The translations under genes were made by a program, and so were the position numbers. DNA of 5,458 nucleotides from Ruminococcaceae bacterium UBA6857 (GTDB taxonomy: Bacteria > Bacillota > Clostridia > Oscillospirales > Acutalibacteraceae): positions 1-5,458 of the forward strand of contig DKDD01000064.1 in assembly GCA_002451715.1 (NCBI GenBank). Reading direction: 5' to 3'. Shown here piece after piece: positions 1 through 4,951 of the stretch. Position 1 is the stretch's first letter; every line of letters begins with the position of its first letter. The notes under the pieces were generated by a model. The model ran no database searches and was not told where the DNA came from. It worked only from the letters and a program-made list of their open reading frames with translations.

Positions 1-185
1 ACTTCGATTCCGTTCATTTTCGGCATCATTACATCTAATATAATGCCGTCGTAATTTCCGCACGAAGCGTAATCATAAGCGGAAAAGCCGTCGTTAACGG
101 CGTCAACCGAAAACTGATTTTTTTCAAAAAAGACCGTCAGTGCCTCTGCAAGGTCAACTTCGTCTTCTGCAATAAGTAAACGCAT
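1..185 (-). CDS. Response regulator receiver domain (N-terminal 61 codons, partial; probably OmpR/PhoB family)
   Basis: The reverse strand reads from ATG at 185 off the left edge, giving the start of a CheY-like receiver domain. It begins MRLLIAEDEVDLAEAL, with the acidic pocket at E7-D8. The ILDVMMPKMNG block follows, in which D51 is the expected phospho-accepting aspartate and P55/G59 are the usual conserved positions. In the family, a partner histidine kinase phosphorylates this Asp to switch on a C-terminal output domain. That output domain and any kinase lie outside the window, so the OmpR/PhoB assignment rests only on receiver style. A Shine-Dalgarno-like AGGGTGA (197-191) sits 5 nt before the ATG. 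The gene diverges from the lipoprotein gene at 376, so the lipoprotein is a plausible target. The receiver identity is near certain; the subfamily is an inference. Confidence 0.93.
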   Translation of the reverse strand, partial: MRLLIAEDEVDLAEALTVFFEKNQFSVDAVNDGFSAYDYASCGNYDGIILDVMMPKMNGIE

Positions 186-202
186 ATATATCACCCTAAA
201 AT

Positions 203-231
203 ATTTTAATTGATTTTCAATGAAAAATCAA
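203..231 (-). promoter_or_regulatory. Candidate sigma-A-type promoter of the response regulator gene
   Basis: On the minus strand TTGATT (231-226) and TAAAAT (208-203) are separated by exactly 17 bp and match the housekeeping consensus at 4/6 and 5/6 positions. The predicted start, about 196, would fall within or just before the AGGGTGA ribosome site. The leader would be unusually short, so either the start lies a few bases further upstream or this is not the main promoter. The -35 hexamer lies inside one arm of the 210-231 inverted repeat. Confidence 0.45.
210..231. repeat. Perfect 8-bp inverted repeat overlapping the regulator promoter
   Basis: Arms TTGATTTT (210-217) and AAAATCAA (224-231) are exact reverse complements around the 6-nt spacer CAATGA. 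The repeat covers the -35 hexamer and most of the spacer of the candidate minus-strand promoter, a position typical of a repressor or autoregulation site. The AT-rich arms could also be chance in this composition. No known regulator consensus fits well. Confidence 0.4.
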
Positions 232-276
232 CCGCTTAATTTCGGTTTCTTTTTCATTTATATGTTATGTATGCAA

Positions 277-328
277 CCTAAAGGCTTCTTAAAGGAAAAA
301 ACTTTTTATCCTTTAGCAAAGCTTTAGG
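277..328. promoter_or_regulatory. 52-bp dyad of tandem TAAAGG/CTTTAG boxes at 11-bp spacing; candidate response-regulator binding site
   Basis: The left half carries TAAAGG at 279-284 and 290-295, 11 bp apart. The right half carries CTTTAG at 311-316 and 322-327, again 11 bp apart. The two halves are reverse complements: CCTAAAG 277-283 pairs with CTTTAGG 322-328, CTT 285-287 with AAG 319-321, and TAAAGGA 290-296 with TCCTTTA 309-315. OmpR/PhoB-family regulators typically bind tandem repeats one helical turn apart, and such a regulator gene begins at 185 on the other side of this spacer. Read as RNA, the same stretch would form a long imperfect hairpin. It lacks a T-run on either strand, so it is not a terminator. 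The repeats are read directly; the regulator link is an inference. Confidence 0.5.
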
Positions 329-337
329 AGTGCGGAA

Positions 338-343
338 TATCAT
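338..343 (+). promoter_or_regulatory. Candidate -10 box of the lipoprotein gene, activator-type promoter
   Basis: TATCAT matches the -10 consensus at 5 of 6 positions. No recognisable -35 hexamer lies 16-18 bp upstream; that place is taken by the CTTTAG-N5-CTTTAG direct repeat (311-327), which ends 10 bp before the box. This arrangement resembles activator-dependent promoters such as those bound by PhoP or PhoB. Transcription would start near 350, leaving a short leader holding the AGGAGG at 361-366. No better plus-strand promoter was found in 186-330. Confidence 0.35.
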
Positions 344-375
344 GTGCTCAAGATCAAACAAGGAGGGTCTTAAAC

Positions 376-2214
376 ATGAAAACAAAGAAATTATTATCAA
401 TAATATGTGCGTCAGCAATGGTTCTTTCAATGGCTGCCTGCAACGCAAAAACAGACACAAAACTTTCAGAAGCGGCGTCATCGTCGGAAAACCTTGTCGA
501 TGCGTCAAGCAAAGATTTTTCCGGAACAACAATTGCCGGAAAAGTCACCGAAATAAGCGGCTCGGTTGTAAAAATACAAATCGGAACTCTTTCCGAAAAT
601 GCAGCGCCGCCCGAAATGCCGTCCGGTGAAGCGGGCAAAATGCCGAGCGGTGACGAAAACGCAAGCGGTTCATCGGCAAGTAGCAATGAATCTCAAACAC
701 CGCCGGAAAAACCGTTGGGTGAATCTTCCGGTGATTCTCAAGGTACACCGCCCGAAATGCCTTCGGGCGAAAACGGCGGTTCTGCTCCTTCCGGCGGCGT
801 ACCCGGCGGACAGACTTTCACTGCCGGAGACGAAACCGTAACAATTGACCTTTCAACCGCAGCAATCAAGAGAAATTCCGAAACAATAACCGTAAGCGAT
901 ATCAAAGCCGACGATGTTTTGAAAATCACCTTTGACGATAACAATTTCGCTTCCGAAGTTGAAGTGGTATCTGTCGACGGACAGGGCGGAGCACCGGGTT
1001 CTTTCGGCGGTTCGGGTGAAGTTACTCAGGGCGAAAGCGCAAACACAATCGACACCGACGGCGAATACAGCGGAAAAACCTATGAATCAACCGGTGATGA
1101 CGAAAACGCACTTCGCGTTGATTCGGCTGATGTTACTCTTGAAAATATCACTGTCAACAAAACCGCAGGCGCAACGTCAAACACCGAAGACGGAGATTTT
1201 TACGGCATGAACGCCGCCTTGCTTGCAACGAACGGGGCAACGGTCACAATCAAAAATGCAACGGTAAACTCTTCGGTGCAAAACGGCAACGGGGTTTTCA
1301 GTTACGGCAGCGGAACAACGGTAAACATCTATTCGTCAAAAATAACAACAACTGCCGATAACTCCGGCGGTATTCAGACCACGGGCGGCGGAACAACCAA
1401 TGCGGAAGATCTCAGCGTTGAAACTTCGGGTAACTCCTCTGCGGCAATTCGTTCTGACCGCGGCGGCGGAACGGTAAACGTAAACAAAGGCACCTATACA
1501 AGCGGCGGCTATAATTCTCCGGCAGTTTATTCAACTGCGGATATTACAGTAAAGAATGCCACCCTCACTGCAAACAATTCCGAAGCACTCGTTATCGAGG
1601 GCAAAAACTCAATAACACTTGAAAATTGCGACGTCAGCGGAAACATGAGCGACAGCAAAGGTTCAAGCTCCGATGAAAATGTTCACAACGTTATGATTTA
1701 TCAGTCAATGTCCGGCGACGCCGATGTCGGAACTTCAACGTTTTCAATGACTGGTGGTTCGCTCACTTCGAATAACGGAGACATGTTTTATGTCACCAAT
1801 ACCCACAGCGTAATCACTCTTTCGGGCGTAACGCTTGATAATAAAAATTCGGACGCTTATCTTATGAATATCTGCGGGAACTCGGCGTCTCACGGCTGGG
1901 GTACCGCAGGAAACAACGGCGCACAGGTTGAATTTACCGCAGACGACCAAACTCTTTCGGGTAATATTATTGTCGATTCAATTTCAACTCTCAACATGAC
2001 GCTCAAAGGAAACAGCGAATTTACCGGCACAATCAATATCGTTGATAACGCCCAAAACGGAACTGCCGTTTCCGATAACGCAGTTGTAACCGTTGAAAGC
2101 GGTTCAACGTGGAATCTTACCGGAAACTGCACCGTAACAAGTCTTGAAAACAACGGAACAATCAACTTTAACGGCTATACAATCACTCTTGCCGACGGAA
2201 CCGTTCTCAAATAA
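376..2214 (+). CDS. Secreted lipoprotein with DUF5666-like N-domain, PPEMPSGE linker and right-handed beta-helix
   Basis: This is a 612-residue protein predicted to be lipid-anchored on the outer face of the membrane. A signal peptide (K3-K5, hydrophobic 6-19) ends in MAAC, with C22 as the lipid-modified cysteine; Met at -3 is slightly atypical. Residues 50-72 (GKVTEISGSVVKIQ) and 147-200 (TVTIDLSTAAIK, SEVEVVSV) together resemble a small DUF5666-type beta-barrel. They are separated by a Gly/Pro/Ser/Glu linker (76-146) with PPEMPSGE at 78-85 and 125-132 and PPEKPLGE at 109-116. From about 245 to the end, beta-helix rungs recur every 23-37 residues, for example VTLENITV, VTIKNATV, VNIYSSKI, VNVNKGTY, ITVKNATL and ITLENCDV, interleaved with GVFS, GIQT, AIRS and AVYS turns. 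No catalytic motif is evident, so adhesion or carbohydrate binding is likelier than enzymatic activity. The start is fixed by AGGAGG at 361-366, 9 nt before ATG. The opposite-facing regulator gene suggests two-component control. Confidence 0.9.
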   Translation: MKTKKLLSIICASAMVLSMAACNAKTDTKLSEAASSSENLVDASSKDFSGTTIAGKVTEISGSVVKIQIGTLSENAAPPEMPSGEAGKMPSGDENASGSSASSNESQTPPEKPLGESSGDSQGTPPEMPSGENGGSAPSGGVPGGQTFTAGDETVTIDLSTAAIKRNSETITVSDIKADDVLKITFDDNNFASEVEVVSVDGQGGAPGSFGGSGEVTQGESANTIDTDGEYSGKTYESTGDDENALRVDSADVTLENITVNKTAGATSNTEDGDFYGMNAALLATNGATVTIKNATVNSSVQNGNGVFSYGSGTTVNIYSSKITTTADNSGGIQTTGGGTTNAEDLSVETSGNSSAAIRSDRGGGTVNVNKGTYTSGGYNSPAVYSTADITVKNATLTANNSEALVIEGKNSITLENCDVSGNMSDSKGSSSDENVHNVMIYQSMSGDADVGTSTFSMTGGSLTSNNGDMFYVTNTHSVITLSGVTLDNKNSDAYLMNICGNSASHGWGTAGNNGAQVEFTADDQTLSGNIIVDSISTLNMTLKGNSEFTGTINIVDNAQNGTAVSDNAVVTVESGSTWNLTGNCTVTSLENNGTINFNGYTITLADGTVLK

Positions 2215-2227
2215 CTTTCGGTAACTA

Positions 2228-2306
2228 CCGGTCGGCCGAACGCAACAATCAATCCATCGTTTCACAGCGAAAAATCTCCTTTATTTTCACCCGTTCGGTC
2301 GGCCGG
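2228..2306. repeat. Long-range inverted repeat with GC-rich CGGTCGGCCG copies downstream of the lipoprotein gene
   Basis: CCGGTCGGCCGAACG (2228-2242) can pair along all 15 positions with CGTTCGGTCGGCCGG (2292-2306), two of the pairs being G-U, leaving a 49-nt AT-richer loop. Because CGGCCG is itself palindromic, CGGTCGGCCG also appears as a direct copy at 2229-2238 and 2296-2305. It begins 13 nt after the lipoprotein stop and could protect the 3' end or act as an extra pause element ahead of the true terminator. It lacks an adjoining T-run, so it is not itself called a terminator. Confidence 0.5.
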
Positions 2307-2316
2307 CAGATTATAT

Positions 2317-2354
2317 AAAAACCGGGGTTCGTTTTTCGGCGAACCCCGGTTTTT
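2317..2354. terminator. Strong bidirectional intrinsic terminator between convergent genes
   Basis: CCGGGGTTCG (2322-2331) and CGAACCCCGG (2340-2349) form a perfect 10-bp GC-rich stem with an 8-nt loop. It is flanked by AAAAA (2317-2321) and TTTTT (2350-2354), so each strand ends in a U-tract. It lies 102 bp past the lipoprotein stop and 12 bp past the stop of the minus-strand hydrolase, and should terminate both transcripts. Confidence 0.93.
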
Positions 2355-2366
2355 GCAATGTTTAAT

Positions 2367-4037
2367 TTATTCTGCGGGAGCGGCTGTTGCGTCCATTTTT
2401 TCTTTGACAAATCTGATAAGTTCCTTGCAGAAGTTGACAAGCGCTTTAACAAAAAGCTTAAGCTTTGCGGTGAGCGTTGTCGGGTGGTCGGTTTCCACGT
2501 CGGCATCCCATACTTCGGTGTGGCAGTTATCTTCTGTCATGGCGGTCAATGCCCACCAATCGGTCGGGTGCTTAACCATAAACTGACTTTCGTCAAAATC
2601 ATTGATCGAAAGCTGTTTGTCGCTTGTGACAACCGTCATTAGAAGCATGTCTTCGGCATATGTCCATTCTGAATGTTTGATGCCTTTGATAAACCAAGTG
2701 TAATCGGGAAGAAGACATGTTGAAGCGTCAATCTGCTTGTCCGGAGAGATGTATTTTCCGAGTCCCTTTTCGGTCTGTGCGGCAATGTATTCGTCCGAAA
2801 GCGGCTCGTAAATCGTTCCGGTCGTTGCGCCGAAAGATGAACTGTGTATTGAAACAAACGAGTCCGCAATAACCGTTGCCGACTCGCAGGTCGGAATCAT
2901 TTGTGTTCCGTATTTTGCGATTATGCCGACTTTTATTCCTTTTTCGGGGAGCGATTTGATAAGCGAGGGAATGTTCTTTTTGACTTGCTCGTTATAGTTT
3001 GTGATTTTTTCAATGAGTCCGGCATATTTTACTCTTTTTTCGCTGCCCTCGTCACCGAAAACATATTCAAGCGCAGTGTCAAAATCTTCAGCTCTTACGC
3101 ATGCCCAGTAGCAGGGATAGGAAACACTTGAAAGCGCAAGCGCAGAAGTTATACCTTTTACGAGCTTTTCATAAAGCGTCGCTTTTTCAAATTCAACAAG
3201 GCCGTCAACAAGACCGCTTCTGTCGGCAAGTTCAACGCAGGCAAGAATAATAGGATCCAGATTGAACGTTCCATATGCGTTGCCGTCGGCAAGAACTCTT
3301 TTGATAGAACTCATGTCAACCTTGAATTTGCCGCTGAGAGATTCGCTGAGCGGTTCGGCGCCCATGCAAACCGCACCGTCGAAACCAATGCCGTAGATGT
3401 CGTCTGTGCCGTATTTTGTGAGATATGCGCAAACAACGTTTGTTCCGAGGCAACGGCAGATTATCGAAACTTTTTCGCTGCCGGTGGCTTTTTTAACACC
3501 TTTGATGTATTCGTTGAAATCGTCTGCAATAGCCATCGGGTCAAGACGCCAGTCATACCAGAAGAAGTAATCGCCTCTGTCATAAAAGCCCTTTTCGCCT
3601 TTTAAGTCGGTTGACATGCGATATGCATTCAAATCCCGGTGCTCTTGGCTGATATGAGTTCCGTTGGCGGCTTCGCCGTTTTCATCAAGAATGATATCGC
3701 CGAACATTTCTGAAATTTCTTTTTGAAGAACTTCATAAAACGGTTCCCAATTGTCTTTGAAAAGCCCTTCAATAATAAATTCTTTATATACGGCTCCGGT
3801 CGATGTGATGATATTGGCAATGTTTGAGTCGTCATTTTTGCTGCCGTTGTTGGTAAAAAGATTGGTAAGTTTTGAAAGCGGCTGCTCGTTTTTGTCATAA
3901 ATCGTTTCGCCGTCGCCTGAAATCACAACAACGGGAATTTGGCTTCTTGTTTCGAACATGTTTACTGCGCCGAAAGCTGGATAGCTCAAAGAAAACAGCA
4001 TTATGATCGCAAGCAAAACAGATAAAAACTTTTTCAT
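2367..4037 (-). CDS. Secreted LCAT/lipase-like alpha/beta hydrolase with Cys in the nucleophile elbow
   Basis: This 556-residue protein has a Sec signal peptide (residues 1-23, likely cleaved after AFG). The mature part begins with the strand IPVVVISGDG (34-43), as in LCAT and lipase folds. YDWRLDP (161-167) precedes the nucleophile elbow, which reads VSIICRCLGTNVV (190-202). The usual G-x-S-x-G is C194-R-C196-L-G198, so cysteine sits where serine is expected. D392, in a DSFVSIHSSSFGAT block, fits the acid, and H455 in GIKHSEW fits the histidine; these two are inferred from motif order. Enzymes such as dienelactone hydrolase and PHA synthase use Cys at this position, so thiol-based acyl transfer or hydrolysis is possible, as is loss of activity. 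The C-terminus (about 522-546) is a Lys-rich amphipathic helix, perhaps membrane- or wall-associating. GGAGGAAA precedes the ATG by 4 nt. Substrate unknown. Confidence 0.88.
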   Translation of the reverse strand: MKKFLSVLLAIIMLFSLSYPAFGAVNMFETRSQIPVVVISGDGETIYDKNEQPLSKLTNLFTNNGSKNDDSNIANIITSTGAVYKEFIIEGLFKDNWEPFYEVLQKEISEMFGDIILDENGEAANGTHISQEHRDLNAYRMSTDLKGEKGFYDRGDYFFWYDWRLDPMAIADDFNEYIKGVKKATGSEKVSIICRCLGTNVVCAYLTKYGTDDIYGIGFDGAVCMGAEPLSESLSGKFKVDMSSIKRVLADGNAYGTFNLDPIILACVELADRSGLVDGLVEFEKATLYEKLVKGITSALALSSVSYPCYWACVRAEDFDTALEYVFGDEGSEKRVKYAGLIEKITNYNEQVKKNIPSLIKSLPEKGIKVGIIAKYGTQMIPTCESATVIADSFVSIHSSSFGATTGTIYEPLSDEYIAAQTEKGLGKYISPDKQIDASTCLLPDYTWFIKGIKHSEWTYAEDMLLMTVVTSDKQLSINDFDESQFMVKHPTDWWALTAMTEDNCHTEVWDADVETDHPTTLTAKLKLFVKALVNFCKELIRFVKEKMDATAAPAE

Positions 4038-4071
4038 GACATTTCCTCCGTGATACTCAAAATCAATTAAT

Positions 4072-4091
4072 AACCTTCAAATATAAAGGTT
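4072..4091. repeat. Short inverted repeat at the predicted 5' end of the hydrolase mRNA
   Basis: AACCTT (4072-4077) and AAGGTT (4086-4091) are perfect reverse complements around 8 nt. If transcription starts about 7 nt after the extended -10 box, near 4093, this forms a hairpin at the extreme 5' end of the leader. It could stabilise the message or be an operator placed just downstream of the start. Confidence 0.35.
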
Positions 4092-4099
4092 CTGTCAAT

Positions 4100-4108
4100 A
4101 ATATAGCA
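4100..4108 (-). promoter_or_regulatory. Candidate extended -10 promoter of the secreted hydrolase gene
   Basis: On the minus strand TGCTATATT (4108-4100) is an extended -10 element, TGnTATATT, with 5 of 6 hexamer matches. The best -35, TTAACA (4131-4126), is 20 bp away, which is long, but extended -10 promoters can tolerate a weak -35. The leader would be about 55-60 nt. A perfect TTGACA at 4098-4093 was also seen, but it has no acceptable -10 at 16-18 bp. Confidence 0.45.
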
Positions 4109-4137
4109 TGGCTGCGGAGATTAATTGTTAATAAATC

Positions 4138-4150
4138 GTGAACAATTCAC
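4138..4150. repeat. GTGAA-CAA-TTCAC palindrome upstream of the hydrolase promoter
   Basis: GTGAA (4138-4142) and TTCAC (4146-4150) are exact reverse complements around CAA. After one mismatch on each side, flanking AAT and ATT extend the symmetry. It lies just upstream of the possible -35 of the hydrolase promoter and 18 bp past the stop of the preceding gene. The position suits an activator or repressor site; the regulator is unknown. It lacks a T-run and is short, so it is a poor terminator for the upstream gene. Confidence 0.35.
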
Positions 4151-4168
4151 AATTTAATAATATATTCG

Positions 4169-4933
4169 TCAAAAGTATATAAAGTTGAAATTTTTGAGAA
4201 AGAAAGATATGATTATAAGAATCAAAAGCATCAGCGGCTGATGAACAAAATAAATAACAAGCGTATGTCTTCCGAGAAAACGAAGCGGTTCAAAAACTTT
4301 GAATTGCTTTTTGAAAACGCTTTTCTTTTCCTTGTATAAGACTTTTCCGAGTGCATTACCGAGAAAGACATAGCAAAGATTCGGAAAAAGGGGATAGTAA
4401 TCACCCGAAAAAAATAATCTTGTTCGAAGACCGAGCGGAAAAAGAAAAGGTGAGTTGACAAAAAAGCTTAAAAAGTATTTTCCGAGCGCATATGAAACTG
4501 CGGCGAGCAGAAAGAGCACGGGTACGGGAAGCTTTTTGCAAAAATACGAAATAATCATTGCAAAGCCGAGAAAATGAAGAATACCGAATTTTATGCATAT
4601 TTCACTTCCGGTAACGCGGTCAAAAACCGCGGTTGCAATTGAAAGTGCGGTTGCGAGAGCAAGAAGTTTCAACCCGTTTTGAATGTTTCTTTTTCCAATC
4701 GTTGCCGAAATGCCGCAAACTGTCATAAAAATTATTGCGCTGGTTTTTCCGACGATCGAAGCAAGGCTTTCAAAAGATGAAATGTCAACCGCAAAAAATG
4801 CCGAAAGGTCAAAGAAAAGGTGATTGAGAATCATGAGTATGAGCGCAATGCCTTTCAAAAAATCAAGTTCCGTAATTCGTCCGTGACTTTTGAGTTTTTC
4901 TTTTTCAAAAAGTTTTTCCAATGTAAATATCAC
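4169..4933 (-). CDS. Integral-membrane acyltransferase of the HGSNAT_cat / DUF1624 type
   Basis: This 254-residue polytopic membrane protein has about seven hydrophobic segments (near 27-45, 53-80, 85-103, 115-131, 136-157, 182-198 and 224-247). Family signatures appear in order: R19 with ELDFLKG (22-28), NH at 37-38 in the first membrane segment, IKFGILHFLG (114-123), GDYYPLFP (177-184) and GRHTLVIYFVHQP (221-233). Human HGSNAT in this family moves an acetyl group from cytosolic acetyl-CoA across the lysosomal membrane to terminal glucosamine. The bacterial members are mostly uncharacterised, so the acceptor here, probably an envelope glycan or lipid, is inferred. The listed start is GTG at 4933 with a weak AGAAG site. 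A TTG at 4921 has a better-placed GGTGAT 7 nt upstream and would give 250 residues. It begins 18 bp after the lipase stop and is likely co-transcribed with it. Confidence 0.85.
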   Translation of the reverse strand: MIFTLEKLFEKEKLKSHGRITELDFLKGIALILMILNHLFFDLSAFFAVDISSFESLASIVGKTSAIIFMTVCGISATIGKRNIQNGLKLLALATALSIATAVFDRVTGSEICIKFGILHFLGFAMIISYFCKKLPVPVLFLLAAVSYALGKYFLSFFVNSPFLFPLGLRTRLFFSGDYYPLFPNLCYVFLGNALGKVLYKEKKSVFKKQFKVFEPLRFLGRHTLVIYFVHQPLMLLILIIISFFLKNFNFIYF

Positions 4934-4951
4934 CGCTTCTGTGTTGGGTTT

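Noticed and set aside
210..231. FNR-type site from TTGAT ... ATCAA
   Set aside because: The half-sites are separated by 12 bases rather than the 4 of the FNR consensus.
277..328. Intrinsic terminator or attenuator in the spacer upstream of the lipoprotein
   Set aside because: The hairpin has an AT-rich stem and no T-run follows on either strand.
354..686. Open frames on the minus strand (to 110 residues) and plus frames at 330-629 and 599-841 over the lipoprotein gene
   Set aside because: They overlap the well-supported lipoprotein frame, have no ribosome site, and show composition expected of shadows of a Ser/Gly-rich gene.
376..2214. Pectate lyase or other polysaccharide lyase activity for the beta-helix lipoprotein
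   Set aside because: The rung pattern is clear, but no conserved lyase Asp/Arg/Lys active-site motif could be seen, so an enzymatic call is not supported.
2353..2642. Plus-strand open frames opposite the hydrolase 3' end
   Set aside because: They lie antisense to a clearly coding gene, start inside or at the terminator, and show no recognisable domain.
4093..4098. Perfect TTGACA as the -35 of the hydrolase promoter
   Set aside because: No acceptable -10 hexamer sits 16-18 bp downstream; GGTTAT at 17 bp matches poorly.
4126..4145. Rex-like operator reading TTGTTAA ... TGAACAA
   Set aside because: The half-sites are spaced too far apart for the 18-bp Rex site and one half is imperfect.
4138..4151. 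CRP-like site around GTGAA-N3-TTCAC
   Set aside because: Between TGTGA and TCAC only five bases occur where CRP sites have six, and the outer bases do not match on both sides. It is kept only as an unassigned palindrome.
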